64,000 nucleotides of DNA, taken from positions 97,232 to 161,231 of the forward strand of contig NZ_JASLDS010000026.1 in assembly GCF_030151385.1 (NCBI RefSeq). The letters are read 5' to 3'. Positions within the stretch are counted from its first letter, which is position 1; every line of letters begins with the position of its first letter. This document shows positions 1 through 8,884 of the stretch, one piece after another. This DNA comes from Soonwooa sp. (GTDB lineage: Bacteria > Bacteroidota > Bacteroidia > Flavobacteriales > Weeksellaceae). Made by a program: the position numbers and the translations under genes. The notes under the pieces are model-generated. The model was not told where the DNA came from. It did not search any database and was given only the letters and a program-made list of their open reading frames with translations.

Positions 1-37
1 AGTTAAATTTGCCATTATTTATTGTGATTTTATTTTA

Positions 38-1216
38 TTAAAGTAGTTCATAAATCGCTGCTGCACCTTGACCAGTTCCAACGCACATCGTTACCATTCC
101 GTATTTTTGGTTACGTTTTTTCATTTCGTCGAATAACTGAACCGCCAATTTTGCTCCTGTACATCCAAGTGGGTGACCAAGTGCGATTGCGCCTCCGTTT
201 ACGTTTGTGATTTCTGGATTGATTCCTAACTCATTGATTACGGCAACCGATTGAGAAGCAAATGCTTCATTAAGTTCGATTAAGTCGATGTCATTTAGTT
301 GAAGTCCAGCTTGTTTTAATGCTTTTGGTACTGCATAAACTGGTCCCATTCCCATAATTCTTGGCTCTAAACCTGCTGCAGTGTAAGAAACTAATCTTGC
401 TTCTGGCTCTAAACCAAGTTCTTTTACCATTTCTTCGGACATTACGATTACGAAAGCCGCGCCGTCTGACATTTGAGAAGAGTTTCCTGCCGTTACGCTT
501 CCGCCTTGTGCGAAAACTGGTTTTAATTTTGCCAAACCTTCCAAAGAAGTATCTGCTCTTGGACCTTCATCCATTGCAAATTCTACTTTTTTGGTTTGCA
601 ATTTTTGATTTTCGTCGATAAAAGTATATTCTACGGGCATTGGAACGATTTGGTCTTTGAATCTTCCTTCTGCAATCGCTTTCAAAGCTTTTTGATGAGA
701 TTTAAAAGCAAATTCGTCCTGAGCTTCTCTTGAAACATTGAATTCCTTAGCTACCGCTTCCGCCGTGTATCCCATTCCCCAATAATAATCGGGATTTGAT
801 TTTGCTAAAATAGGGTCTGGAACGGGTTTGTAACCACCCATTGGAATATAACTCATCGATTCTGTACCACCTGCGATGATACAATCAGCCATTCCAGATT
901 GGATTTTTGCAGTCGCAATCGCAATCGCCTCCGAACCTGATGCGCAATATCTGTTGATGGTAACGCCTGGAACTTTGTCGGTGTTTAGTCCCATTAAAGA
1001 GATTAAACGCGCAACGTTCAAGCCTTGTTCTGCTTCTGGCATTGCATTTCCAACGATAAGGTCGTCGATTCTGTTTTTATCTAATTGCGGAACGTCAGCC
1101 ATTAGTTTTTCGATAACTGTTGCTGCCATTTCGTCGGGTCTTGTAAAGCGTAGTGAGCCTTTTGGAGCTTTTCCAATCGCTGTACGGTAACCTTTTATAA
1201 TGTATGCTGTTTTCAT
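38..1216 (-). CDS. fadA: Acetyl-CoA acyltransferase (3-ketoacyl-CoA thiolase)
   Basis: This enzyme carries out the last step of fatty-acid beta-oxidation, splitting 3-ketoacyl-CoA with CoA into acetyl-CoA and a shortened acyl-CoA. The 392-residue length is normal for a thiolase. The nucleophile is Cys91 in NRYCASG; NEAFASQ, GHPLGCTGAK and the second catalytic Cys in CVGTGQG are present near the C-terminus. It lies downstream of the fadN-like gene on the same strand, but a transposase gene (1322-1786) now separates them. In relatives these form one operon, so the pair is read here as an interrupted operon. An acyl-CoA dehydrogenase may follow beyond the left edge, which cannot be seen. Confidence 0.93.
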   Translation of the reverse strand: MKTAYIIKGYRTAIGKAPKGSLRFTRPDEMAATVIEKLMADVPQLDKNRIDDLIVGNAMPEAEQGLNVARLISLMGLNTDKVPGVTINRYCASGSEAIAIATAKIQSGMADCIIAGGTESMSYIPMGGYKPVPDPILAKSNPDYYWGMGYTAEAVAKEFNVSREAQDEFAFKSHQKALKAIAEGRFKDQIVPMPVEYTFIDENQKLQTKKVEFAMDEGPRADTSLEGLAKLKPVFAQGGSVTAGNSSQMSDGAAFVIVMSEEMVKELGLEPEARLVSYTAAGLEPRIMGMGPVYAVPKALKQAGLQLNDIDLIELNEAFASQSVAVINELGINPEITNVNGGAIALGHPLGCTGAKLAVQLFDEMKKRNQKYGMVTMCVGTGQGAAAIYELL

Positions 1217-1255
1217 TTTTTGTTAATTAAAATTAATTTTTCTTTGCTTTTTGCC

Positions 1256-1326
1256 TCGTAGAGGTTTTCTGTTAATAGCCTAGGATTTGAGCGGTAAGCG
1301 GAGCTCCGTAGGAGCGACCTGTTAAT
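1256..1326. repeat. REP-like palindromes, left flank of the transposase
   Basis: Two short GTA-loop hairpins occur here: CCTCGTAGAGG (1256-1266) and GCTCCGTAGGAGC inside the 25-bp segment 1302-1326. Both recur in inverted orientation on the other side of the transposase gene. The 25-bp segment overlaps the last bases of the transposase reading frame. This is the arrangement expected for the cognate repeats of a RAYT. Confidence 0.75.
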
Positions 1327-1786
1327 CTTCTATCCAATCGAATAAATATTTAGAATCATATTCAATTTCAAATTTTTGCATGAAGTCTAAATATTCTTCT
1401 CGAAATGATTTATTTTTATGATGTTCTTCTTGATTTAAAATATATTTTACAACGGTATCTACACTGCTTTTCGAATATGAAAATGCACCATAACCTTCTT
1501 GCCAATGGAATTTTCCATTCATCCATTTTTTATCATTGATAAATTTTGATGAACCTGCTTTAATATCTCTAACTAAATCAGAAATAGAAATCGCTGGACT
1601 CATACTGACAAGCAGATGCACATGATCTGGCATTGCAAATACCGCAAATAATTTTTGTCCTCTGTTAGTAACAATCCCTGAAATAAATTTATGCAACTCC
1701 TCTCTGTTTTCTTTCGAAATCAAGTTTTGTCTTCCACTAACAGCGAAAACAATTTGGATATAAATTTGTGTGTACGTGTTTGCCAT
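1322..1786 (-). CDS. REP-associated tyrosine transposase (IS200/Y1-like)
   Basis: A 154-residue single-domain HUH-Y1 nuclease of the IS200/RAYT group. The HUH pair is His55/His57 in MPDHVHLL and the probable nucleophile is Tyr115 in VVKYILNQEEHH. There is no TnpB partner. The gene is bracketed by two inverted pairs of GTA-loop palindromes (1256-1326 and 1803-1865), and the inner pair is a perfect 25-bp inverted repeat. This is typical of RAYT genes, which sit beside the palindromes they act on. It lies between the fadN-like gene and fadA, so it either entered a beta-oxidation operon or lives there without abolishing read-through. The frame is intact, so the enzyme may be active. Confidence 0.9.
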   Translation of the reverse strand: MANTYTQIYIQIVFAVSGRQNLISKENREELHKFISGIVTNRGQKLFAVFAMPDHVHLLVSMSPAISISDLVRDIKAGSSKFINDKKWMNGKFHWQEGYGAFSYSKSSVDTVVKYILNQEEHHKNKSFREEYLDFMQKFEIEYDSKYLFDWIED

Positions 1787-1802
1787 AACAATTATCAGGT
1801 CG

Positions 1803-1865
1803 CCTCTACGAGGTTCAACAAAATAAATTCACTTTCTGCTATTAACAGGTCGCTCCTACGGAGCT
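1803..1865. repeat. REP-like palindromes, right flank of the transposase
   Basis: CCTCTACGAGG (1803-1813) and the 25-bp segment 1841-1865 are exact reverse complements of 1256-1266 and 1302-1326. The 25-bp copy ends 5 bp before the stop codon of the fadN-like gene. Confidence 0.75.
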
Positions 1866-1870
1866 TCCCA

Positions 1871-4276
1871 CTAATTACGCAACGGTTTCCCAGTTTGTAA
1901 CATGTGCTGAATTCTCTCAAGAGTTTTTCTTTCGCCACAAAGGGAAAGGAAAGTTTCTCTTTCAAGATTCAATAAATATCTCTCGGAAACGGCAGTTGGC
2001 TCAGAAAGATTTCCGCCTACCATTACGTTTGCTAATTTATCTGCAATTTTCTTGTCGTATTCTGAAATATAATTTCCAGCAAGCATTTGGTCAGTACCTA
2101 CGTAGAACATACCCAGAGCATCTTTACCAAGAACCGTCACTTTTTGCTCAATAGGTTGCGTGTAACCTTGCTCAGCCATAAGTTTAGCCACTTTTTTAGC
2201 CTCAGCAATTTGACGTTTTTTATCAACAACAACGATGTCTTTTCCGTGCTCCAAAATTCCCATGTCGTAAGCTTCGTAAGCCGAAGTCGCCACTTTAGCC
2301 GTTGCGATATTCATGAAAGCGTCGCGAAGTCTGTTGGTTTTAACATCGTCTTTCATAAACTCTCTGCAAGTTCTCAACGTCAATTCTTTGGTACCACCAC
2401 CGCCAGGAATTACTCCAACGCCAAGCTCCACCAATCCGATATACGTTTCTGCAGCAGCAACAACGCGGTCAGCGTGAAGCGTCATTTCGCAACCACCACC
2501 CAAAGTCATTGTGTGAGGAGCAACTACAACAGGAATCGACGAGTAACGAATTCTCATCATCGAGTTTTGGAAATATGCAATCGCCATATTCAAGTCGTCC
2601 CAATCTTGGTCAACCGCCATCATCATAATCATCGCCAAATTAGCACCAACCGAGAAGTTAGCACCTTGGTTTCCGATTACCAATCCGTCGTATTCTTTTT
2701 CTGCAAGGTCGATTGCTCGGTTTAGTCCATCAAGAACTTCACCACCCAAAGAATTCATTTTAGAATGAACTTCGAAGTTGATAATTCCGTCTCCTAAATC
2801 TAAAATCGAAGAACCAGAATTGCTCCAAAGTGTTTTGTTTTTTCTGATATTATCAAGGATGATAAAGGCTTCCTGACCTGGGATTTGGTCGTAGTTACCT
2901 GTGTTTTTATCGTAGAAAATACTTTGACCTTCATCATTAACTTTATAGAAAGTTTCATTTTTAGAAGCCAATTCTTTAGCCCAATCCGAAACTTCGTAAC
3001 CCGCTTCTTTAGCCAATTCGATACCTTTTTGAACGCCTACAGCATCCCAAATTTCGAAAGGACCATTTTCCCAACCGAAACCAGCTTTCATCGCATCGTC
3101 GATTTTGTAGATGTCGTCAGAAATTTCAGGAACTTTGTGAGAAACGTATGCGAACATCGCTCCCAAGGTCAATCTGTAGAATTCGCCAGCTTTATCTTTA
3201 CCACCGATTAAAACTTTGAAACGGTCCAAAGGTTTTTCTATCGTTTTTGTTAATTCTAAAGTTGGGAAACTTACTTTTCCTTGCGTTTCGTATTCTAAAG
3301 TATCAAGATTTAATCTTAAAATATCTGAGCTTCCATCGGCGTTTTTAACTTTTTTGAAGAAACCTTGACCCGATTTTGAGCCCAAGAAATTGTTATTCAT
3401 CAAAAAGTCGATGTAGCTCGGCATTGCAAATTGGTCCTTGAACATATCTTGCTCAACACCACTTTCGCGAACGCCGTTAGCCACGTGTACCAACGTATCC
3501 AAACCTACAACATCCGCCGTACGGAAAGTCGCTGATTTTGGACGACCGATAACTGGTCCAGTTAATTTATCAACATCAGAAATGTTTAAACCTAATTTCT
3601 GAATCGTATTAAAGATGTTCATAATCCCGAAAACACCGATTCTGTTAGCGATAAAAGCTGGCGTATCTTTTGCCAAAACAGTGGTTTTTCCAAGGAATTT
3701 CGCTCCGTAAGACATGTAGAAATCTACAACTTCTGGAAGCGTGTGCGGCGTTGGAATAATCTCCAACAACGGCAAATAACGAACAGGGTTGAAGAAGTGT
3801 GTACCTGCGAAATAATCTTTGAAATCATCGCTTCTGCCTTCTGTCAAAAGATGAATCGGAATCCCCGAAGTGTTCGACGAAACCAAAGTTCCTGGCTTGC
3901 GGAATTGCTCGATTTTTTCGTAAACCGATTTTTTGATGTCCAATCTTTCTACAACAACTTCGATAATCCAATCGGTATTCGCGATTTTCTTCATATCGTC
4001 GTCGAAGTTTCCTACTTTAATTCTGTCCGCAAATTTTGGAGAATAGAGTAGCGCAGGGCTTGATTTCTGAAGTTTTGCTAAATTTTCGGCGGCAATTCTG
4101 TTGCGAACCGCTTTGTCTTCTTTAGTCAAACCTTTTTTTTGTTCAGCTTCAGTAAGTTCGAAAGGAACAATGTCCAAAAGCAATACTTCCACGCCAATGT
4201 TTGCAAAGTGCGCAGCAATACCGCTTCCCATGATTCCGGAACCTAATACTGTAACGTGTTTGATTCGTCTTTTCAT
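1871..4276 (-). CDS. fadN: 3-hydroxyacyl-CoA dehydrogenase / enoyl-CoA hydratase fusion
   Basis: A bifunctional beta-oxidation enzyme of 801 residues. The dehydrogenase is N-terminal, with the NAD-binding loop GSGIMGSG at residues 12-19, followed by its C-terminal helical domains. A crotonase domain lies in roughly residues 490-700, with GGGCEMTLHADR and GVIPGGGGTKEL forming the oxyanion and active-site region. This order is the reverse of E. coli FadB and matches Bacillus FadN (YusL), hence the symbol. It would hydrate enoyl-CoA and oxidise 3-hydroxyacyl-CoA, feeding the thiolase at 38-1216. The MarR gene lies 101 bp upstream on the same strand and probably controls it. Confidence 0.92.
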   Translation of the reverse strand: MKRRIKHVTVLGSGIMGSGIAAHFANIGVEVLLLDIVPFELTEAEQKKGLTKEDKAVRNRIAAENLAKLQKSSPALLYSPKFADRIKVGNFDDDMKKIANTDWIIEVVVERLDIKKSVYEKIEQFRKPGTLVSSNTSGIPIHLLTEGRSDDFKDYFAGTHFFNPVRYLPLLEIIPTPHTLPEVVDFYMSYGAKFLGKTTVLAKDTPAFIANRIGVFGIMNIFNTIQKLGLNISDVDKLTGPVIGRPKSATFRTADVVGLDTLVHVANGVRESGVEQDMFKDQFAMPSYIDFLMNNNFLGSKSGQGFFKKVKNADGSSDILRLNLDTLEYETQGKVSFPTLELTKTIEKPLDRFKVLIGGKDKAGEFYRLTLGAMFAYVSHKVPEISDDIYKIDDAMKAGFGWENGPFEIWDAVGVQKGIELAKEAGYEVSDWAKELASKNETFYKVNDEGQSIFYDKNTGNYDQIPGQEAFIILDNIRKNKTLWSNSGSSILDLGDGIINFEVHSKMNSLGGEVLDGLNRAIDLAEKEYDGLVIGNQGANFSVGANLAMIMMMAVDQDWDDLNMAIAYFQNSMMRIRYSSIPVVVAPHTMTLGGGCEMTLHADRVVAAAETYIGLVELGVGVIPGGGGTKELTLRTCREFMKDDVKTNRLRDAFMNIATAKVATSAYEAYDMGILEHGKDIVVVDKKRQIAEAKKVAKLMAEQGYTQPIEQKVTVLGKDALGMFYVGTDQMLAGNYISEYDKKIADKLANVMVGGNLSEPTAVSERYLLNLERETFLSLCGERKTLERIQHMLQTGKPLRN

Positions 4277-4377
4277 TATTTTTTATTATTTAATTTTATT
4301 GGAATAATGGAATCTTGCGATTTCATTATGATTTTGTATTTAATTTTATTTGAATAATGTTTTATAAAAACACTATG

Positions 4378-4830
4378 TTATTTCTTGTTATTAAGATCGT
4401 TGGCGATTTTTAGAATTTGAGTCATCACTTCCTTGAAAACTTCAAATTTTTCTTGAGGAATGGTTTCAACAACTTTGGTGTTAAAATCAAGAACAACCTT
4501 TTTAGATAGATTACGCGATTCGATGCCTTTATCCGTTAACTTAATAATAACTTCGCGTTTGTCAGTCGTCGTTTTTTCTTTATAGATATAACCATTGTCT
4601 TCCAAAAGTTTGATAATTCTTGTCAATGACGTTGGTTCGATTGCCATTTTAGGACCAAGATTCGTACTTCTAGTACCTTCTTTTGGGTCAATTTTTAGCA
4701 ATGTCAATGCTTGTACTGCTGTAGAATTGTATAGCGATGCTTTGTCCGAATACATTTTGGATACAGCTAACCACGCAGATTTAAGTAATAAATCTACACT
4801 TTCAACTTTATCAGAATTTTTCTTTTCCAT
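4378..4830 (-). CDS. MarR-family transcriptional regulator
   Basis: A winged-helix regulator of about 150 residues. The core PTSLTRIIKLLEDNGYIYK followed by TTDKREVIIKLTDKG is the MarR recognition helix and wing. It heads the strand carrying fadN and fadA, so it is probably the local fatty-acid-degradation repressor; acyl-CoA as ligand is an inference. A palindrome at 4868-4889 and a -7 box TAATTTTG (minus strand, 4853-4860) lie just upstream, which suggests autoregulation. The same palindrome recurs before etfB. A second ATG three codons upstream (4839) would leave almost no leader from this promoter, so the downstream ATG was chosen. The choice between the two is uncertain. Confidence 0.88.
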   Translation of the reverse strand: MEKKNSDKVESVDLLLKSAWLAVSKMYSDKASLYNSTAVQALTLLKIDPKEGTRSTNLGPKMAIEPTSLTRIIKLLEDNGYIYKEKTTTDKREVIIKLTDKGIESRNLSKKVVLDFNTKVVETIPQEKFEVFKEVMTQILKIANDLNNKK

Positions 4831-4852
4831 AATAACCATTAAAGTGATTACT

Positions 4853-4860
4853 CAAAATTA
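4853..4860 (-). promoter_or_regulatory. -7 promoter box of marR-fadN
   Basis: TAATTTTG on the minus strand fits the flavobacterial -7 consensus TAnnTTTG. The palindromic operator lies 8-29 bp upstream, over the -33 region, where a repressor would block initiation. Confidence 0.6.
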
Positions 4861-4867
4861 GGAAAAT

Positions 4868-4889
4868 ATATTATGCATGCATAGTATAT
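4868..4889. promoter_or_regulatory. Palindromic operator, probable MarR site (copy 1)
   Basis: The site ATATTATGCATGCATAGTAT has a perfect central palindrome TATGCATGCATA. It sits between the marR coding region and its upstream flank. A copy matching 19 of 20 bases lies 45 bp before the etfB start codon. Confidence 0.7.
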
Positions 4890-4969
4890 CTAAGTTAAAT
4901 AAATGTTAAATATTGAGAATCAGTGGGTTAATTGCTATGCTATTCGCAATAAATAGAAAATAAAATTAT

Positions 4970-5911
4970 CTAAAATGTAGATTTTAAGCGAGTTTGTAGC
5001 GAATTTTTTATTTCTGAAAGGTTTTTGTGATAACTTAATGAAGAATTTTCGTTAATTGACCACAAATTGTCATTGTAAGTTATTGAAAACGAGGATAAAT
5101 CTTCATCGAAATTCTTTTGAAGAAATGAAAATAACAATTCTTTTTCGAGTTGTGGCGCGAAAATTTTAGGAGAAACAAATTTAGAATTTATGTCAAAAAT
5201 ATGAGGGTCGAGGAAGTTTTTGTACTCTAGAAGAATTTCTTCCGTTATTCCAGAGCTTAATTTTTGGTCGCGAATCCACCAAATTTTATCAGCAAACTCA
5301 CGTGCAAGACGCCAATCATGCGACGAAAATAAAATTAATTTGTTTTGCGTTTTTGCCAGTGAACGGAGCAATTTTAAAATAATTAATTTGTTTTCTTCGT
5401 CCAAATGCGTTGTTGGCTCATCCAAAATAATAATCGGAGAGTTTTGTGCTAAAGCTCGACCAATAAAAGCTTTTTGAAGATTTCCGTCAGATAAGTGTTG
5501 CAGTTGCGTTTGTCGATATTGCTCTAGATTGAGTTTAGAAATAATCTCAGAGATTTCCTTTTTATCTTTTTCATTAATTTTAAAATAATAAGGATAATGA
5601 ATATACTTTCCAAAGTTGATAAGTTCCTCAACGCTGTAATTGGTTGGGATTTCTGCTTTGGAAAAAACAATTGCAACATCTTCGGCAATAGCTTGTTGAG
5701 AAATGGATTTTAAAGATTTTCCATCAATTAAAATATCACCTTTTAAAATTTGATTTTGTTTAAGTAAGGTTTTTATCAATGTTGTTTTACCAACGCCGTT
5801 ATTTCCCATCAATAGGATGATTTCGCCAAGATTTGCTTCTGTATTAATATCTGAAACCAAATTTTTGTTGTAGCCAATACTTAAGTCTTTCAATTCTAAA
5901 AACGCACTCAT
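4970..5911 (-). CDS. ABC transporter ATPase, iron-siderophore/cobalamin type
   Basis: The ATPase of a FecCDE/BtuCD-type importer. Walker A is GNNGVGKTT (residues 36-44), the signature is LSDGN (140-144) in place of the canonical LSGGQ, Walker B is IILDEPTTHLD (161-171), and the H-loop is SSHDWRLA. After the nucleotide-binding domain there are about 90 extra residues of unknown role. Only 2 bp separate it from the permease gene upstream, so the two are co-transcribed. No periplasmic binding protein or TonB receptor is adjacent, so the substrate cannot be fixed from context. Iron-siderophore, heme and cobalamin are all possible. Confidence 0.88.
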   Translation of the reverse strand: MSAFLELKDLSIGYNKNLVSDINTEANLGEIILLMGNNGVGKTTLIKTLLKQNQILKGDILIDGKSLKSISQQAIAEDVAIVFSKAEIPTNYSVEELINFGKYIHYPYYFKINEKDKKEISEIISKLNLEQYRQTQLQHLSDGNLQKAFIGRALAQNSPIIILDEPTTHLDEENKLIILKLLRSLAKTQNKLILFSSHDWRLAREFADKIWWIRDQKLSSGITEEILLEYKNFLDPHIFDINSKFVSPKIFAPQLEKELLFSFLQKNFDEDLSSFSITYNDNLWSINENSSLSYHKNLSEIKNSLQTRLKSTF

Positions 5912-5913
5912 AA

Positions 5914-6891
5914 TTAAATATTTTTAGATTGTTTAAGAAGCATCAAAAGTATAACTGGAATACCAATAACCGAAGTGATGATATTGATTGGGAACTGCGT
6001 CAACTCTGATAAAATTGAAAAACTTAACATAATAAAAATTCCCATTATCATGTTGAGAATCCATTGATGCCAAAGTTTTGATGGATTAAATAACAAACGA
6101 CAAAAATGTGGCACGACAATTCCGACGAATAATATCGGTCCTAAAAACGCAGTAACAGACGCTGATAGTAGGGATGTGGCAATAATTATGAAATACTTTA
6201 AAGTCTCAAGATTAACACCAATACTTCGTGCATAAGAAGTTCCGAAAGCGCTTCCCATTAATGGTTTTATAGATTTGAAGCTGAAAAATAGTCCTATTAG
6301 TACGATTAAAAATAATATTAAAAGTTGCTCACGACTTACATTATTATTGGCACCAAATGACCACAGAATGTAGTTTTTGAGACTTTGACTTTCGACATAA
6401 AATTGCAAAATGCTGACAATTGCACCTGCCAAGGCAGATATTAAAAAACCAAAAATTATAATAAAAGACGCATTTTGAAAACGCTTTGAAAACAAAATCA
6501 AAACCAGCATTAATACCAAGCTTCCGCCAATTGCCGAGATGCTGATAAAACTATTTTGTAGGAAATCTGGCAAAATCCAAGATTGCGAAAAGAAGATGAA
6601 ACATGCAACAGCCAAACTCGAAACCGAAGTGATTCCCAAAACGTCTGGCCCAGCCAAAGGATTTTTAAAATATTCTTGTAACAAAAAACCACTACTCGGA
6701 ATCGAAATGCCTGCCAAAATCATCGCTAATACGCGATTAATTCTGATGTCGGCAATCGCAGCGTTGACAGAATTTTCATCAAAAAAATCTTGAAAACGTA
6801 ATTGGATAAAACCGATATTCAGGTTGATAGCAACAGCGACAAGAATGCCGATGCCTAATGCAAAACCAAGAATTCGGAAGCTTTTAGCCAT
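5914..6891 (-). CDS. FecCD-family ABC transporter permease
   Basis: An inner-membrane permease of 325 residues with about nine to ten hydrophobic segments. FecCD hallmarks include NRVLAMILAGISIPSSGFLL near the start, NPLAGPDVLGITS, and FVGIVVPHFCRLL followed by a C-terminal helix pair. It would form the channel for the ATPase encoded 2 bp downstream. The terminator at 6931-6958 lies immediately upstream and separates it from the TlpA gene. Substrate is unknown, for the reason given for the ATPase. Confidence 0.88.
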   Translation of the reverse strand: MAKSFRILGFALGIGILVAVAINLNIGFIQLRFQDFFDENSVNAAIADIRINRVLAMILAGISIPSSGFLLQEYFKNPLAGPDVLGITSVSSLAVACFIFFSQSWILPDFLQNSFISISAIGGSLVLMLVLILFSKRFQNASFIIIFGFLISALAGAIVSILQFYVESQSLKNYILWSFGANNNVSREQLLILFLIVLIGLFFSFKSIKPLMGSAFGTSYARSIGVNLETLKYFIIIATSLLSASVTAFLGPILFVGIVVPHFCRLLFNPSKLWHQWILNMIMGIFIMLSFSILSELTQFPINIITSVIGIPVILLMLLKQSKNI

Positions 6892-6930
6892 AGTTTATTT
6901 TGTCTGCCAAAAGTACAATTATTAAAAAGA

Positions 6931-6958
6931 AAAAAGACATCCAAGTGGATGTCTTTTT
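6931..6958 (-). terminator. Rho-independent terminator after the TlpA gene
   Basis: A perfect 12-bp stem (AAAAAGACATCC / GGATGTCTTTTT) with a 4-base loop, placed 3 bp after the TlpA stop codon. Flanking A and T runs would let it act in both directions. Confidence 0.85.
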
Positions 6959-6960
6959 GA

Positions 6961-7596
6961 TTATTTTTTGCCTGTAATCTTACTCTTTTCTTTCTGTTGG
7001 TCTAAGTTTGGAGCAAAATTAGCAGCCATCATTTTATCGATTTTGCTATTTATTTCCTCTTTTTGCATCGACCCCATATATTCGTCGACCATATTTCCGC
7101 GACGCATTAATGTGAAAGGAATTGCTTCGCCATTCCAAGTGTCAAAATTTTCTTTAAAAAATTCTGGTGTCAAATTGCTACCATCAAGCAATACGATATT
7201 ATTGCGAAGTCCATATTCATCAGCGAAATCGCTAACCGAAGTTTTCCAATCCGATTTGTTATCAAGACTTACAAACGTGAATTTTACAGGTTGCCCTTTT
7301 AAAGCTTCCATTTTTTCTTTGAAATGTGGAATTTCTATCATACAAGGTTGGCACCAAGTTGCAAAAAAGTTGGTTACATATAAGGTATCGTTTGTTTTTG
7401 CAGCCAAAATATTTGGCATTTGTGCTGGCTGGAATTCTACTAAATCTTTATGGATAATTGCAGAATCTTCTTCTACTTTGGCACCGATTGTTGTTGAATC
7501 AGTTTCTTTATTTTTCTCTTCGAATTTTAGTTCTTTATCGTTTTTACATGCAATTAAAGACGCCCCCAAAACAAGGCTTAAGACTAATTTTCTCAT
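6961..7596 (-). CDS. TlpA-like thioredoxin-fold lipoprotein
   Basis: A 211-residue exported lipoprotein with lipobox LIAC (Cys17), a charged linker, then a thioredoxin-like domain with the redox motif WCQPC (Cys82/Cys85) inside NFFATWCQPCMIEIPHF. This belongs to the TlpA/ResA group, which reduces disulfides in the cell envelope, for example during cytochrome c maturation. It is divergent from the reductase at 7677 with 80 bp between them, and has its own terminator. The client protein cannot be told from the neighbours. Confidence 0.88.
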   Translation of the reverse strand: MRKLVLSLVLGASLIACKNDKELKFEEKNKETDSTTIGAKVEEDSAIIHKDLVEFQPAQMPNILAAKTNDTLYVTNFFATWCQPCMIEIPHFKEKMEALKGQPVKFTFVSLDNKSDWKTSVSDFADEYGLRNNIVLLDGSNLTPEFFKENFDTWNGEAIPFTLMRRGNMVDEYMGSMQKEEINSKIDKMMAANFAPNLDQQKEKSKITGKK

Positions 7597-7663
7597 TTAT
7601 TTTATTTTGATTATTAAAAGCTTGAAATTGTTTTTACGAAATTATACTTTGATAATTTTTGAT

Positions 7664-7671
7664 TAATTTTG
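7664..7671 (+). promoter_or_regulatory. -7 box directly before a start codon
   Basis: TAATTTTG ends 5 bp before the ATG at 7677. It overlaps an in-frame upstream ATG (7659), which argues that the downstream ATG is the real start and that the mRNA has little or no leader. Confidence 0.5.
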
Positions 7672-7676
7672 AGGCT

Positions 7677-8810
7677 ATGACAGAACAAATTTTTGCAGTT
7701 GGAAATCAACCTCAGTTTTATCGGTTAAAATTAGTTAAAAAAATAGACTTAACCAAAGATAGTTTCTTATTGGGTTTCGAAATTCCTCAAGAATTAAAAT
7801 CTGTTTTCGCTTATAAATCAGGACAATACGTTGGCTTAAAGTTCAATATTAATGAATTAGAAAAAATTAACGATTACTCGATAACGACTGCTCCCGAGGA
7901 AGAAAACTTCGAAGTTGCTATTAAAATCAGTTCTCCAGAGAGTTCTGCAAATGCGATTTATCAAAACTATAATGTTGGTGACGAGATGTCTGTCAGTACG
8001 CCGCAAGGTCGTTTTTCTTTGATTTTGAAACCCGACGAAAAAAGAAGCATTCTTGCTTTTGCTGCAGGAATTGGAATTACGCCTATTTTTAGCCAAATCA
8101 AAAATCTTTTGCATCATGAACCTAGCACAAGGATTTTCTTATTTTATAGTAATAAAACTCAGCAAGATGTTATTTTTAAATCTGAGTTAGATAAATTAGA
8201 ACAAGATTATTCTGACCGATTTTTTGTTCATTATTTTTTCTCGCGGGAGCGGATTAATAATTTGCTTTTCGAAGGCCGATTCGATGACAAAAAGGTTGGG
8301 CTTATTATCAATCAGATTTTGCATTTGGACGTAGAAGACGAGGAGTCAACGATTTGGGATGCAACCGATAAAGTCGTGATTTGTGGTCCGGGAGAAATGA
8401 TAAAAAGCGTTGCCAATGCTTGTTATAATCGCGGAATTCCGAAGCGTGATATTCATTTTGAATTGTTTCAATCTTTTAACGAAGATATTTATCCGCAAGA
8501 AAAAGCTTTTCCTTTGGTTGAAAATATCAAGGTTAAAATTAAATACAATCATCTGATAGAGGAAGATATTATTCTTAAAAATAACAAGGGAAAAATTCTG
8601 CAACAATTGTTGGGACTGGGAATTAATGTTCCATATTCTTGTAAGTCTGGCGTTTGCGGTAGTTGTCTTTGCAAACTTAAAAATGGTGAAGTGGAAATGG
8701 AAGAGAATGAGTATCTTACGGATAGAGAACTTGCAGAATCCAAGATTTTGCCTTGTTCGGCAATTGCGATGAGTCAAGATTTATTTTTGGATTTTGATAT
8801 TATTGATTAA
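7677..8810 (+). CDS. PaaE-like ferredoxin-NADP reductase with 2Fe-2S domain
   Basis: A flavin reductase of 377 residues from the chosen ATG. The order is an FAD-binding barrel (DYSITTAP near 66-73), an NAD(P)-binding domain (FAAGIGITPIFSQ near 128-140, then CGPGEMI), and a C-terminal plant-type ferredoxin with Cys322, Cys327, Cys330 and Cys360 ligating the cluster. This is the architecture of PaaE, HmpX and similar oxygenase reductases. No paaABC genes are nearby, so it probably serves another oxygenase or desaturase. The longer start at 7659 would place codons inside the promoter box and was rejected. Confidence 0.87.
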   Translation: MTEQIFAVGNQPQFYRLKLVKKIDLTKDSFLLGFEIPQELKSVFAYKSGQYVGLKFNINELEKINDYSITTAPEEENFEVAIKISSPESSANAIYQNYNVGDEMSVSTPQGRFSLILKPDEKRSILAFAAGIGITPIFSQIKNLLHHEPSTRIFLFYSNKTQQDVIFKSELDKLEQDYSDRFFVHYFFSRERINNLLFEGRFDDKKVGLIINQILHLDVEDEESTIWDATDKVVICGPGEMIKSVANACYNRGIPKRDIHFELFQSFNEDIYPQEKAFPLVENIKVKIKYNHLIEEDIILKNNKGKILQQLLGLGINVPYSCKSGVCGSCLCKLKNGEVEMEENEYLTDRELAESKILPCSAIAMSQDLFLDFDIID

Positions 8811-8884
8811 TAGTTTTTAGTCTGTTTTTAAAAAATTATAGTTAAATTCACTGTCTCAAAAATATAGTTAGCGAACCAGTTTGT

